Source of the DNA: JBMNGO01 sp050949885
Lineage (GTDB): Bacteria; Bacillota; Syntrophomonadia; Syntrophomonadales; Syntrophomonadaceae
Length of the DNA: 64,000 nucleotides
NCBI GenBank assembly: GCA_050949885.1
Contig: JBMNGO010000002.1
Span: 62,001-126,000 of the forward strand
Reading direction: 5' to 3'
The translations under genes and the position numbers were made by a program. Below the pieces are notes generated by a model. It searched no databases. It was not told where the DNA came from and worked only from the letters and a program-made list of their open reading frames with translations. Below, piece after piece: positions 34,537 to 43,525 of this stretch (position 1 is the first letter of the stretch; every line of letters begins with the position of its first letter).

Positions 34537-37029
34537 TTAGTTATTGGTCCGGCCGCAGCATTTTTTGTATTTTTTACCGCTGCCACAGGGGCAAGGGTCA
34601 TTGCGGCCAATCTTTTTGCCTACCTTAACCGGGACCTTAACCTGGTCTCCTGCCTGCCCTTCCTGAATCTTGCGCTGCTCAGGTTTTTGGACAACTTTAA
34701 CCCGGAAAATATAGCGTACCACATCCTCTTTTATACTGTAAACCATGGCCTGAAAAGCATCAAAAGCCTCAAATTTATATTCTATAAGCGGATCTCGCTG
34801 AGCATAGGCACGAAGGTTAATACCATTCCGTAATTGATCCATGGCATCAATGTGATCCATCCATTTATTATCAATTATTCTCAGCATTACGGCCTTTTCC
34901 AGTTCCCGCACGGTATCAGGGCCCAGTTCCTCTTCCCGGGCCGCATATCTTGCCTGGGCCTGGCCTATAATTAATTCTCTTACTTCTTCCTGGGTTTTCC
35001 CGACTAAATCATCACGCTTCAAAGCAGGCTCGGGAATAATATTACGGTCAATGTATTTTATTAGCCCTTCCAGATCCCATTCGTCCGAATATTTGGCTTC
35101 CCCTGCAAAACCGGCTACGGTCTCTTTCACTACATCATCAATCATACTAAAAACAGTCTCTTTCAGATCCTGGCCAAACAATACCTTCTTTCGTTCACCA
35201 TACATAACTTCACGCTGCTGATTTATTACATCGTCATATTCCAGAACATTTTTCCTGATGCTAAAATTGCGGGCTTCCACCTTTTTTTGAGCGTTCTCAA
35301 TGGCACGGGTTATCATCTTATTCTCTATGGGCATTTCATCATCCATGCCCAACTTTTCCATTAAGCCTTCGATGTTGGCTGAACCAAAAAGCCTCATAAG
35401 ATCGTCTTCCAGGGAAACATAAAACCGGGATTCGCCGTGATCGCCCTGGCGTCCTGAACGGCCTCGAAGCTGGTTATCAATCCGCCGGGACTCATGCCTC
35501 TCAGTCCCTAATACATAAAGACCTCCCAGTTCTTCAACCCCTTCTCCCAATACTATATCTGTGCCTCGCCCGGCCATATTGGTAGCAATGGTCACCATGC
35601 CTTTTTGCCCCGCATTGGCAATTATCTGGGCTTCTTTCTCGTGATGTTTGGCGTTTAGAACCTGATGCCTGATCCCTCTTTTGGCCAGGAGCTCACTGAG
35701 CAATTCGGACTTTTCTATAGATATGGTGCCTACCAAAACAGGCTGGCCTTTTCGGTGCCTCTCAATAATATCCTCCACTACCGCCTTAAATTTGCCCATT
35801 TCGGTCCGGTATATAACATCCGAACGATCATTACGGATCATGGGTTTATGGGTAGGTATCTCAATAACATCCATGCCATAAATTTTCCTAAACTCTTCTT
35901 CCTCAGTCTTGGCCGTACCTGTCATTCCAGATAGTTTCTTATACATGCGGAAGTAGTTCTGAAAGGTAATAGTAGCTAAGGTTTGAGATTCCTTTTCTAT
36001 TTTTACGCCTTCTTTGGCTTCTATAGCCTGATGCAGTCCATCACTGTAGCGACGGCCAAACATCAAACGACCGGTAAACTCATCAACAATTATTATTTGC
36101 CCCTCTTTAATTACATAATCCCGGTCCTTCTTCATAAGACAGAAAGCCTTCAACCCCTGGTTCACATGATGGGCTAGTTCCATATTTTCCGAGAGATTGT
36201 CAATAGAAAAATGCTGTTCGACTTTCTTTACGCCCTCTTCAGTTAAGGTAACCACATGGGCCTTTTCGTCAACTATGTAATCTGCTTCATTCCTTAACCG
36301 GGGAATAAATTTAGCAATTTGGTAATAGAGATGAGTGGGCTTGTCTCCTTCTCCGGAAATAATCAAAGGGGTTCTGGCTTCATCAATCAGAATAGAATCC
36401 ACCTCGTCAATTATGGCGTAATGTAAGGTGCGTTGTACCATATGATCAGGTGCAACCACCATATTATCCCTGAGGTAATCAAAACCATATTCATTATTGG
36501 TCCCGTAGGTAATATCACAGGCATAGGCCTGCTTGCGTTCGGCAAAGCTTAGCCCGTGGACTATTAAACCCACGGAAAGGCCGCAGAATTTGTAAACCGG
36601 CCCCATCCAGCCGGCATCTCGGCTGGCCAGGTAATCATTAACGGTTACAATATGGACCCCTTTGCCTTCTAAAGCATTCAAGTAAGCTGAGAGTGTGGCT
36701 ACCAGGGTTTTCCCTTCACCTGTTTTCATTTCGGCTATTCTTCCCTGGTGCAAAACCATCCCGCCGATTAGCTGAACATCAAAATGTCTCATACCCAGGG
36801 TGCGCCGGGAGGCTTCCCTTACCAAGGCAAATGCCTCGGGCAGGATGTCATCAAGCTTTTCACCGTTATTCAGCCTATTTTTGAATTCAGCTGTCTTGGC
36901 AGGAAAATCAGCGTCAGACAAGGCCTGGAAGTCTTTCTCCAATCCATTTATCTTTTCTACAGTATTTCTTAGTCTCTTTATCTCTTTTTCATTGTCATCC
37001 AGTAGGTTTTTCAAGATATTTTTAAGCAT
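34537..37029 (-). CDS. secA: Preprotein translocase ATPase SecA
   Basis: Motor that drives proteins through SecYEG at the membrane. The 830 residues hold Walker A MKTGEGKTLVAT (about 99-110), DEVDSILIDEAR, the helicase-2 motifs (GTISIEKSELLS, GRGTDIVLGEGV, GRSGRQGD) and a C-terminal zinc-binding tail CPCGSGKKYKKCCG that contacts SecB or lipids. ATG 37029 follows GAGAGAGG. Only 25 bases separate it from prfB, matching the conserved secA-prfB order. Confidence 0.98.
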   Translation of the reverse strand: MLKNILKNLLDDNEKEIKRLRNTVEKINGLEKDFQALSDADFPAKTAEFKNRLNNGEKLDDILPEAFALVREASRRTLGMRHFDVQLIGGMVLHQGRIAEMKTGEGKTLVATLSAYLNALEGKGVHIVTVNDYLASRDAGWMGPVYKFCGLSVGLIVHGLSFAERKQAYACDITYGTNNEYGFDYLRDNMVVAPDHMVQRTLHYAIIDEVDSILIDEARTPLIISGEGDKPTHLYYQIAKFIPRLRNEADYIVDEKAHVVTLTEEGVKKVEQHFSIDNLSENMELAHHVNQGLKAFCLMKKDRDYVIKEGQIIIVDEFTGRLMFGRRYSDGLHQAIEAKEGVKIEKESQTLATITFQNYFRMYKKLSGMTGTAKTEEEEFRKIYGMDVIEIPTHKPMIRNDRSDVIYRTEMGKFKAVVEDIIERHRKGQPVLVGTISIEKSELLSELLAKRGIRHQVLNAKHHEKEAQIIANAGQKGMVTIATNMAGRGTDIVLGEGVEELGGLYVLGTERHESRRIDNQLRGRSGRQGDHGESRFYVSLEDDLMRLFGSANIEGLMEKLGMDDEMPIENKMITRAIENAQKKVEARNFSIRKNVLEYDDVINQQREVMYGERKKVLFGQDLKETVFSMIDDVVKETVAGFAGEAKYSDEWDLEGLIKYIDRNIIPEPALKRDDLVGKTQEEVRELIIGQAQARYAAREEELGPDTVRELEKAVMLRIIDNKWMDHIDAMDQLRNGINLRAYAQRDPLIEYKFEAFDAFQAMVYSIKEDVVRYIFRVKVVQKPEQRKIQEGQAGDQVKVPVKVGKKIGRNDPCPCGSGKKYKKCCGRTNN

Positions 37030-37043
37030 AGTTACCTCTCTCC

Positions 37044-37071
37044 AAGAAAAGAGGAACCTTGTGGTTCCTCT
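37044..37071 (-). terminator. Terminator between hpf and secA
   Basis: On the minus strand AGAGGAACC-ACAA-GGTTCCTCT (37050-37071) is followed by TTTTCTT. It lies 52 bases after the hpf stop and only about 15 bases ahead of the secA start, so it may also act as an attenuator for secA. Confidence 0.8.
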
Positions 37072-37123
37072 ACAATGATTTACAGCTAAACTTATATTAT
37101 CATTTTTGCCATGTTTCCTTCAA

Positions 37124-37669
37124 CTAATCAAATATGGGTTCAATCAGGCCATAATCCCCGTCATTTCTTCTGTAAACCACATTAACCTCCCGGGTTCGTG
37201 CATTATGAAACATAAAGAAATTATGCCCGACCAGATTCATTTGCATTATAGCTTCTTCTTCATCCATAGGCTTCAAAGCAAACCTCTTGGTCCGGACAAT
37301 GCGGAATTTTTCGGGATCATTATTGTGCTGGCGCTCTTTTTTTATTTGGTCGGCAAAAGCTCTCTTAAAACCTACTCCCCGGTTCTTTTTCCACAAACGG
37401 GCCCGGTGCTTTTCAATCTGTTTTTCTAACTTTTCCTCCACCAGATCAATAGATGAATACATATCATCAGTCACCTCTTCTCCCCGTAAGATGACCCCGT
37501 TTAAGGGTATGGTAACTTCCACCTTGTGGAAATGGTTCTCCACCGACAGCGCAACCTGAACCTCTCTGCTATCATCCAGATATTTTTCCAACTTGGAAAG
37601 CCTCTTAGTGGTGTATTCCTTTAGAGCATCGGTTAATTCTAGGTTTTTTCCTCTGATCTCAAACTTCAT
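37124..37669 (-). CDS. hpf: Ribosome hibernation promoting factor, long form
   Basis: Joins two 70S ribosomes into inactive 100S particles in stationary phase. The N-terminal ribosome-binding domain (1-100: MKFEIRGKNLELTDALKEYT) and the C-terminal dimerisation domain (about 120-181: RFALKPMDEEEAIMQM, FMFHNARTREVNVVYRR) are both present, so a single protein suffices for 100S formation, as in other Firmicutes. The ATG follows GGAAAGGAG. It is preceded by a long leader holding tandem repeats. Confidence 0.96.
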   Translation of the reverse strand: MKFEIRGKNLELTDALKEYTTKRLSKLEKYLDDSREVQVALSVENHFHKVEVTIPLNGVILRGEEVTDDMYSSIDLVEEKLEKQIEKHRARLWKKNRGVGFKRAFADQIKKERQHNNDPEKFRIVRTKRFALKPMDEEEAIMQMNLVGHNFFMFHNARTREVNVVYRRNDGDYGLIEPIFD

Positions 37670-37715
37670 TCAAACCACTCCTTTCCGTGTTGACCATATA
37701 TTTTCATGCAAGCAT

Positions 37716-37792
37716 GCAAGCGGGGACGGTTCTTGCCTTGCATTTGCATCCTCGGTGCAAGCGAAGCGGGGATCGTTCTTGTCTTGAATTTG
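37716..37792 (-). repeat. Tandem pair of the dispersed repeat (copies C1 and C2)
   Basis: Two copies of an AAGCGGGGA-CGTTCTTG-type unit start 46 bases apart (AAGCGGGG at 37718 and 37764). On the minus strand C1 reads GCAAGGCAAGAACCGTCCCC and then GCTTGC, matching the copy at 14629-14655 except for one inserted base. C2 is more diverged (GACAAGAACGATCCCC). Both lie in the hpf leader. Confidence 0.7.
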
Positions 37793-37863
37793 CGCCTGGT
37801 TTTTATTTACCTATCACTCTGTTAATCTGAGATTAAGCTTTATGCTCCCTAAATATCGTTCCC

Positions 37864-37893
37864 AACTCCTTTAAACTCGGCGAGGAGTTTTTT
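37864..37893 (+). terminator. Orphan hairpin with T-run
   Basis: AACTCCT (37864-37870) pairs with AGGAGTT (37883-37889) and the stem is followed by TTTT on the plus strand. No plus-strand gene precedes it, so it may be a remnant or a structural element of the hpf leader read on the minus strand. Confidence 0.3.
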
Positions 37894-38060
37894 CGAAATA
37901 TTCGTATTTGATTCATCTCGCTTAAGTTTATTCTTCCACAGTTCGTCCCTAGTAGTTTTTTGTTCCTAAAGTAACTTCTTTTCTTTTGCTTAACTATCGC
38001 CTGACATTTATGTAATCCCTATATTCATTATCGCATTTTCACTCTGTTTCCTTTATATCC

Positions 38061-38088
38061 AGTATACCATCATCAGCCCCACAGTAAA
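38061..38088 (-). promoter_or_regulatory. Candidate extended -10 promoter upstream of hpf
   Basis: On the minus strand TGGTATACT supplies an extended -10 (TATACT at 38061-38066), with TTTACT (38083-38088) 16 bases upstream. Transcription would begin near 38054 and leave a leader of about 385 bases before hpf. The same TGGTATACT nonamer occurs in the cggR promoter. Confidence 0.45.
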
Positions 38089-38138
38089 TTTAAAATTTTA
38101 GAGCTTCAAAACCAACTCAACAATCGTCCACACCTGCA

Positions 38139-39599
38139 TTACCCGACCAGGGAGGCAAGGGTATGTTTGATCCTGCGCAAGGTCTCTTCTGGGCCCCAGA
38201 TACTGATAAGATACGGAAGGTCGGGACCATGGACTTTCCCGCTCAAGGCACACCGCAGAGGCATGTATACGTTTTTGGGCTTTAATTTCAGCTTTTTGAT
38301 GATTCCCTTGATGAACGGCTGAATATCTTCCATCCGGGGTTCAGCAGGAAACTCGTTAACAAAGGTTTCCAGTACGGTTTGCACCTGTTCCAGATCATCC
38401 TGCAGCACCTGAAGCGCTTCAGTTTCATACTCCAATTCTGCAAAAAACAGATCGGCCTGCCCAGTGGCTTCACTCAAACAGGTAATACGATCTCTTACCG
38501 CTTGTACCAGTACATCATATTGCTCTGGGCTAAGGTTATCGATTTGCTGATAATGCCTGCTCTTATTAAAATAAGGTTTAAGCAGCTGGCCTATTTCCTT
38601 ACTATCAAGTTTTTTGAGATACTGCTGGTTAATCCAATTTAATTTGTTCAGGTCAAAAACAGCCGGGCTCTTGGATACCTTATGTAAAGAGAACTCCTCA
38701 ATTATTTGTTGTTTAGGGATTACCTCCTGTTCCCCTTCAGGTGCCCAACCAAGCATGGCCAGGAAATTGAACATAGCCTCAGGGAGATACCCCATTTCCC
38801 GATATTGTTCCAGTGAAGTGGCCCCATGGCGCTTGCTCATTTTTTGCCGATCATTGCCCAAGATTAATGATACATGTGCAAATTGCGGCCTTTTTAAATT
38901 TAAGGCGTCATAGATCATCAGCTGGCGGGGGGTGTTGGAAAGGTGCTCCTCAGCCCGTATAACATGAGTTATGCCCATAAGGACATCATCTATCACCACG
39001 GCAAAATTATATGTAGGTAAGCCGTCAGATTTCACAATTATGAAATCTCCGCTGTTTTCACTATCAAAACTCACCTTGCCCCTAACCAGGTCATCAACTA
39101 CATACACTTTATTGGCTGGCACCTTGAAACGGACTGCCGGCTTTATTCCTTGAGCAATCTTGGCTTTAACCTCCTGGTCAGTCAGATAACGGCATTTTCC
39201 TGAATAGCGCGGCATTTGCCCTTGCCGGAGCAATTCCTGTCTTTCACCTTCCAGTTCTTCTTCGGTACAGAAACAATAATAAGCATTTCCGGTATCAAGG
39301 AGTCTTTGAGTATACTCCTGATAAATATCCAGCCGATCCGTTTGCCGGTAAGGGCCGCAATCTCCTTCATAATCCTTTCCTACCCCTTCATCCCACGAAA
39401 TGCCCAGCCATTGCAGTGATTCAATAATTTCCTGTTCATATTCCCGCTTGGAACGATCCAAATCAGTATCTTCAATGCGCAGAATCATTTTTCCCCCGGT
39501 ATTTTTTGCATAAAGATAATTGAACAGGGCTGAACGTGCCCCTCCAATATGCAAAGGACCTGTGGGACTGGGCGCAAACCTTACTCTTACTTCATTCAT
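38139..39599 (-). CDS. gltX: Glutamyl-tRNA synthetase
   Basis: Charges tRNA-Glu, and in bacteria lacking a glutaminyl-tRNA synthetase also tRNA-Gln before amidation. Class I motifs PLHIGGA (residues about 15-21) and KMSKRHG (about 247) are present, together with the zinc ligands CFC and the later CRYL Cys in the acceptor-binding insert. ATG 39599 follows GAGGGAGGAT; the longer frame to 39623 has no ribosome site. Length 486 is normal. Confidence 0.97.
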   Translation of the reverse strand: MNEVRVRFAPSPTGPLHIGGARSALFNYLYAKNTGGKMILRIEDTDLDRSKREYEQEIIESLQWLGISWDEGVGKDYEGDCGPYRQTDRLDIYQEYTQRLLDTGNAYYCFCTEEELEGERQELLRQGQMPRYSGKCRYLTDQEVKAKIAQGIKPAVRFKVPANKVYVVDDLVRGKVSFDSENSGDFIIVKSDGLPTYNFAVVIDDVLMGITHVIRAEEHLSNTPRQLMIYDALNLKRPQFAHVSLILGNDRQKMSKRHGATSLEQYREMGYLPEAMFNFLAMLGWAPEGEQEVIPKQQIIEEFSLHKVSKSPAVFDLNKLNWINQQYLKKLDSKEIGQLLKPYFNKSRHYQQIDNLSPEQYDVLVQAVRDRITCLSEATGQADLFFAELEYETEALQVLQDDLEQVQTVLETFVNEFPAEPRMEDIQPFIKGIIKKLKLKPKNVYMPLRCALSGKVHGPDLPYLISIWGPEETLRRIKHTLASLVG

Positions 39600-39635
39600 A
39601 AACAATCCTCCCTCACTCGCCAAACCTACCTGACC

Positions 39636-40541
39636 TTACCAGGCCAATGTGTTTCTTATATTTTGAATTATTCGTGATATTATATCAATTAACTGTTGAA
39701 ATAAACTAGTAGCCTCACGGCTGGCACCGGTAAGCTCCACCAGGTTTCTTTCCAAGCCCCGCAGCTGGTCATTTAACCTGCTGATACTGATATCCAGCTG
39801 ACCAATTTTTTGCATTAGCAATACGATTCTTTCTTTATCCTCCTCAGACAGGCTGACATTTAAGTCATTGCTCACATCAACCAATATTTTGCGAATTTCT
39901 GCCGGCTCCGTGGCCCTTTCCTTCAAAACATGCCGCTTGGTTTCATAAATAATTCGCTCGGCAGAATTCTGGCCTATCTTCTCCCCCAGTCGGGAGGTTT
40001 CAGCAATTTCCTGGTGGGCTGTTTTTTTAGCATTTTCATCCAGGTTTTCACCCTGGGCTGATTCAAAAGCCTTAGTTATCCCGGTAAGTGCTGCAGTCCC
40101 CGAAACTTCAAAAGGTGCCGCCACTATTACCCGGGCGTTTTCTATGCCCGCAGTAGTGAGAGCATTGGCATACATAAACGGGGTAATAGCCGTAATGTTC
40201 TTAGTTTGAACCTCTATCCCGTGGCTGTTTTCCAACAGTTCAACATAAGCCGAAGAAATGGCTCTGGTGCCTATAGCTCGCTCATCCATTAGACCTTGCA
40301 AGTACTCCCGCTCTTCTGTATTACTAACTGTAATATATTCTGCGTCCCTGCCATTTTGCCAGTCAGAAAAAATCTGCATTACCTTATTTTTCCCCTGGGA
40401 GTCCAAATCCTGCCCCAGGCTGATAACAATGCGGGGTTCCGGGCTCCCTGTACCAGTAATGGTAGCATTCTGGCTATAATCCACATATGCAGCTACTATG
40501 AAAAGAACTACAAGAAAAACAACAATGCTTTTTCCCTGCAA
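39636..40541 (-). CDS. Exported DUF1002 (YpuA-like) protein
   Basis: A 301-residue protein with one N-terminal hydrophobic segment (about 3-22, signal or anchor) and a DUF1002-type body: VISLGQDLDSQGKNKV, TVSNTEEREYL, ISSAYVELL, ITAITPFMYANALTTAGI and VVAAPFEVSGTAALTGI-like stretches are typical of YpuA relatives. Function is unknown. The C-terminus (about 235-301) is helical and probably coiled coil. TTG 40541 follows AAGGGGG by seven bases and is preferred over the frame start at 40604, which would run into ispF. It lies between gltX and ispF. Confidence 0.85.
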   Translation of the reverse strand: MQGKSIVVFLVVLFIVAAYVDYSQNATITGTGSPEPRIVISLGQDLDSQGKNKVMQIFSDWQNGRDAEYITVSNTEEREYLQGLMDERAIGTRAISSAYVELLENSHGIEVQTKNITAITPFMYANALTTAGIENARVIVAAPFEVSGTAALTGITKAFESAQGENLDENAKKTAHQEIAETSRLGEKIGQNSAERIIYETKRHVLKERATEPAEIRKILVDVSNDLNVSLSEEDKERIVLLMQKIGQLDISISRLNDQLRGLERNLVELTGASREATSLFQQLIDIISRIIQNIRNTLAW

Positions 40542-40596
40542 TTTATTACCCCCTTTTTTTTCTATTGTGTCTCTATTCGGGGGTAAATATAATCGG

Positions 40597-41064
40597 CTAA
40601 TCAATTAAAACTACGGCCTGAGCAGATATACCTTCTTCCTGGCCTTCAAAGCCTAATCTTTCAGTGGTGGTTGCTTTAATACTTACCTGGCCCACATCGA
40701 TATTAAGAGCCTGGGCAATATTCTCCCGCATGGCGGGAATATATGGAGCCAGCTTGGGTTTTTGCGCTATAACCGTGCTGTCAATATTCACTATGGAAAA
40801 ACCCTTTTTTTGGATCAGATCTTTTACCTGGACTAATAGAACAGTGCTGGACACATCTTTGAACAGAGGATCAGAATCAGGAAAATGCTGTCCGATATCC
40901 CCCAGGGCAGCAGCTCCCAGCAGGGCATCGCATATGGCATGGATGAGCACATCAGCATCAGAATGTCCTAAAAGCCCCTTACTGTGTGGTATTTCAACTC
41001 CTCCCAACACCAGCTTTCTTCCCTCCTGCAGGGCATGAACATCAAAACCGGTCCCTACACGCAA
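40597..41064 (-). CDS. ispF: 2-C-methyl-D-erythritol 2,4-cyclodiphosphate synthase
   Basis: Cyclises the CDP-methylerythritol phosphate intermediate in the non-mevalonate isoprenoid pathway, as a zinc trimer. GFDVHA (metal Asp and His near residues 7-9), GHSDADVLIHAICDALLGA and the LGDIGQHFPD motif, and the C-terminal TTTERLGFEG are all standard. TTG 41064, preceded by AGGAAAGGGGGAG, gives 155 residues beginning MRVGTGFDVH, the family norm. It overlaps ispD by 10 bases. Confidence 0.96.
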   Translation of the reverse strand: MRVGTGFDVHALQEGRKLVLGGVEIPHSKGLLGHSDADVLIHAICDALLGAAALGDIGQHFPDSDPLFKDVSSTVLLVQVKDLIQKKGFSIVNIDSTVIAQKPKLAPYIPAMRENIAQALNIDVGQVSIKATTTERLGFEGQEEGISAQAVVLID

Positions 41065-41777
41065 TTTTTCTCCCCCTTTCCTCCCTGGCGGCATGAAAGG
41101 AGATAACAGGCATAATCCAGATCATCAGGGGTGGTTATTTTTATGTTCCGGTAATCACCGGGAATTGTTTTAATCCTGCCTCCCAGCCTTTCTACCAGGG
41201 AAGCATCATCAGTCCCGTATAATCCCTCTTTCTCGGCTTTCTCATAAGCCTGCCGGAGTATCTGGTATTTGAAAATTTGCGGTGTCTGTACCGCATAAAC
41301 TTCTGCCCGGTTAATGGTATGATCTACAAACCCATCTTGATCAAATCTTTTTATTGTATCTTTTACAGGTACTCCGGGAATGGCTGCCCCATAGCAAGAT
41401 GCAGCCAGATATAATGATTCCAGCAAGGAGGTAGTGATAAACGGCCGGGCTCCGTCATGGATAGCTACCAGGTCAGTATCATTCCCCAGTATGGCTAAGC
41501 CTGTTTTTACTGAGTCCTGCCTTTCCGGTCCACCAGCCACTACCTCACAGACCTTAGTATAATTATACGGCCGAATTACTTTTTCCCGGCAGTACTCTAC
41601 CTCTTGAGAACCTGTTACCACCACAATGCTGTCTACTAATGGGGATAATTGGAAAACATCCAGGCAATAACAAAGCAGGGGACGGGATCCCAGCAGCAAA
41701 TACTGCTTATTTATCCCTGCCCCCATTCTTTTGCCTGCTCCTGCGGCAGCTATCACTACCCGCAGATTATCAACCAT
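41055..41777 (-). CDS. ispD: 2-C-methyl-D-erythritol 4-phosphate cytidylyltransferase
   Basis: Couples CTP to methylerythritol phosphate in the non-mevalonate pathway. The nucleotide motif AAAGAGKRMGAGINKQY, GGPERQDSV, AIHDGARPF and TPQIF are present; 240 residues is typical. Its ATG overlaps the stop of the PIN-TRAM gene by eight bases and its own end overlaps ispF by ten, so the three are coupled. Confidence 0.97.
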   Translation of the reverse strand: MVDNLRVVIAAAGAGKRMGAGINKQYLLLGSRPLLCYCLDVFQLSPLVDSIVVVTGSQEVEYCREKVIRPYNYTKVCEVVAGGPERQDSVKTGLAILGNDTDLVAIHDGARPFITTSLLESLYLAASCYGAAIPGVPVKDTIKRFDQDGFVDHTINRAEVYAVQTPQIFKYQILRQAYEKAEKEGLYGTDDASLVERLGGRIKTIPGDYRNIKITTPDDLDYACYLLSCRQGGKGEKNCV

Positions 41778-42870
41778 ACAAGTTCACCTCTGAAATATTG
41801 GGAAAAGAATGATGGCCGGTACTGCTCTCTTCTTTTACTTTCCTGGTGAAAATCATTCGGCCTGCTGCGGTTTGGAAAACACTGGTAACCATTACTTCCA
41901 GTTCATGCCCTATTTCGTTATCGGCACATTCCACAACTACCATAGTACCGTCCTCCAGGTAACCAACTCCCTGCCCCGGTTCCTTCCCTTCTTTTATTAT
42001 ACTGATACGCATGGTTTCCCCTGGATACACAATTACCTTTACCGCGTTAGTCAATTCATTAATGTTTAAGACCTTTATTCCCTGCAATTCTGCTACTTTA
42101 TTAAGATTATAATCATTGGTAATGATGCTGGCATTCAGTTTTTTACACAGAGCAATCAGTTGTCCGTCCACATTTCTGTCATCTGTTCGCTCTACTTCCA
42201 TTATATCAATTTTTATCTCTGGATGTTTTTGCATTTTGGAGAGGAGTTCCAGGCCCCGGCGCCCTTTGTTCCTGCGGACATTATCAGAAGAGTCAGCTAT
42301 GTGCTGAAGTTCTTCCACAACTATGGTGGGAACAATCAACTGCCCATCCAGGAAGTTGCTCAAGCAAACATCGTAGATGCGCCCGTCAATAATGGCGCTG
42401 GTGTCAATTATTTTGTAATACGGGTTCTCATTCTTGCTAAGGTGGTCACCGAAGCGGGCAGGCAGCATTCCCAGTACTTCGCCGGCTCTCCTGGAACCAA
42501 CCATTAAACCCAGATAACCGCACACCAAGAAAACTGTAATGGTCAGATAAACACCCAGACCTCTGATCATGGAAAGAGGAAAACTGCTCAATACACCTAC
42601 TAAAATCCCTACCAGCAAACCCAGGGTTCCACCCATTAATACCTCAATAGAAGTATTGTCCAAAAAGTGATTAATGCCTTTCATTATCCGTCTAGCTGCT
42701 TTTAGTAAAAGTCCGGATGAAATGTAAAAAACAATGAACACTCCCAGACCGGTCAATACCTGTCCATTTATACTAGGATGCAAGAAAATATGGGACATGT
42801 ACACAGCCCAGATGGCAATTAAAGAAGAAAATAACAATAGGGTTTTCGATATAGATAACCTTTTATACAT
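41770..42870 (-). CDS. Membrane-anchored PIN-TRAM domain protein (YacL-like)
   Basis: Four hydrophobic segments (about 8-28, 38-56, 78-97, 103-123) precede a PIN nuclease-like domain (about 150-265, with acidic residues in KIIDTSAIIDGRIYDV and TNDYNLN) and a C-terminal TRAM domain (about 285-345). The order YacL-IspD-IspF beside DisA is widely conserved in Firmicutes, but the biochemical role is unsettled: RNA or DNA cleavage is only inferred from the PIN fold. ATG 42870 follows GGAGGTG. Confidence 0.92.
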   Translation of the reverse strand: MYKRLSISKTLLLFSSLIAIWAVYMSHIFLHPSINGQVLTGLGVFIVFYISSGLLLKAARRIMKGINHFLDNTSIEVLMGGTLGLLVGILVGVLSSFPLSMIRGLGVYLTITVFLVCGYLGLMVGSRRAGEVLGMLPARFGDHLSKNENPYYKIIDTSAIIDGRIYDVCLSNFLDGQLIVPTIVVEELQHIADSSDNVRRNKGRRGLELLSKMQKHPEIKIDIMEVERTDDRNVDGQLIALCKKLNASIITNDYNLNKVAELQGIKVLNINELTNAVKVIVYPGETMRISIIKEGKEPGQGVGYLEDGTMVVVECADNEIGHELEVMVTSVFQTAAGRMIFTRKVKEESSTGHHSFPNISEVNLYG

Positions 42871-42912
42871 AATAATTCACCTCCAGTAATATTTTTCTTT
42901 ATGGAGATGAAT

Positions 42913-42941
42913 TTTATACTAGATAATCCTTTAATATACAA
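42913..42941 (-). promoter_or_regulatory. Sigma-A promoter for the PIN-TRAM-ispD-ispF unit
   Basis: On the minus strand TTGTAT (42936-42941) and TATAAA (42913-42918) are 17 bases apart, about 43 bases before the start codon. Confidence 0.6.
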
Positions 42942-43024
42942 ATATTCCCATTTGTTTTTAGAAAAATGGCCTTTTTCCCTGTCATTTGCCCACTAATACG
43001 GTTCAGACTCACTCTGGACCCAAA

Positions 43025-43054
43025 TTGACAACCATTCCCGGACCAAGCTATAAT
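43025..43054 (+). promoter_or_regulatory. Consensus sigma-A promoter for the plus-strand helical protein
   Basis: A perfect TTGACA (43025-43030) and a perfect TATAAT (43049-43054) are separated by 18 bases on the plus strand, 38 bases before ATG 43092. It is the best-matching housekeeping promoter seen in the window. Confidence 0.8.
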
Positions 43055-43091
43055 TAATAAAATCACAGTGACAAGGAGGGCAAGTCTTTTC

Positions 43092-43490
43092 ATGAAGGAC
43101 TTGATTTGTGATGAGTTTCAAAATGTTGTTGGAGACCTTCTTATTAGGCACTGCAGCATCCTAGATATCCTCTCCAAGCTGTCGGAATCCACCTGTCGGG
43201 TTAATCGTTCACTTAATAAAGCCGTTACCAGCTGTGGTTGTATATCAATTGAGGCAAAAAAAATGGAACTTGAGGAGAATATCAAATCTATTGATGAACT
43301 GCGCAACTGTCTCGATAATCATTTACGCGGACAACTGTGTAAGGATTGTGAGGAGGTAGTTACCAGTGAACTTGGAAAAATGCTCTTCTACTCAGCTGCA
43401 CTGTGTAATGCCCTGGATATTAGTTTATATGATGTTTTCATAAAGGAATACAAAAAGGCTTCTACTCTGGGCATTTTTAATCTGACTTAA
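43092..43490 (+). CDS. Small conserved-looking helical protein, possibly MazG-like
   Basis: The 132 residues are predicted mainly helical and Cys-rich (nine Cys, including TSCGC and CKDCEE). The C-terminal SELGKMLFYSAALCNALDIS resembles the E-x-x-D helix pair of MazG/all-alpha NTP pyrophosphatases, but the expected Asp is Lys and the first metal motif is unclear, so catalytic function is doubtful. Start at ATG 43092, with AAGGAGGG eleven bases upstream; the GTG at 43068 lies before that site. It has its own consensus promoter and terminator, on the strand opposite to its neighbours, between the yacL-like gene and disA. No function is assigned. Confidence 0.7.
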   Translation: MKDLICDEFQNVVGDLLIRHCSILDILSKLSESTCRVNRSLNKAVTSCGCISIEAKKMELEENIKSIDELRNCLDNHLRGQLCKDCEEVVTSELGKMLFYSAALCNALDISLYDVFIKEYKKASTLGIFNLT

Positions 43491-43525
43491 TCCGCTGCTA
43501 AATAAATAATCATAAAAATTTCCGA

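Larger units (their letters stand above)
37670..38138. other. 469-base intergenic region between gltX and hpf
   Basis: Holds, from gltX towards hpf, a promoter candidate (38061-38088), an AT-rich stretch, a hairpin at 37864-37893 and two tandem repeat copies (37716-37792). No gene of credible length or composition is seen on either strand. Confidence 0.6.
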
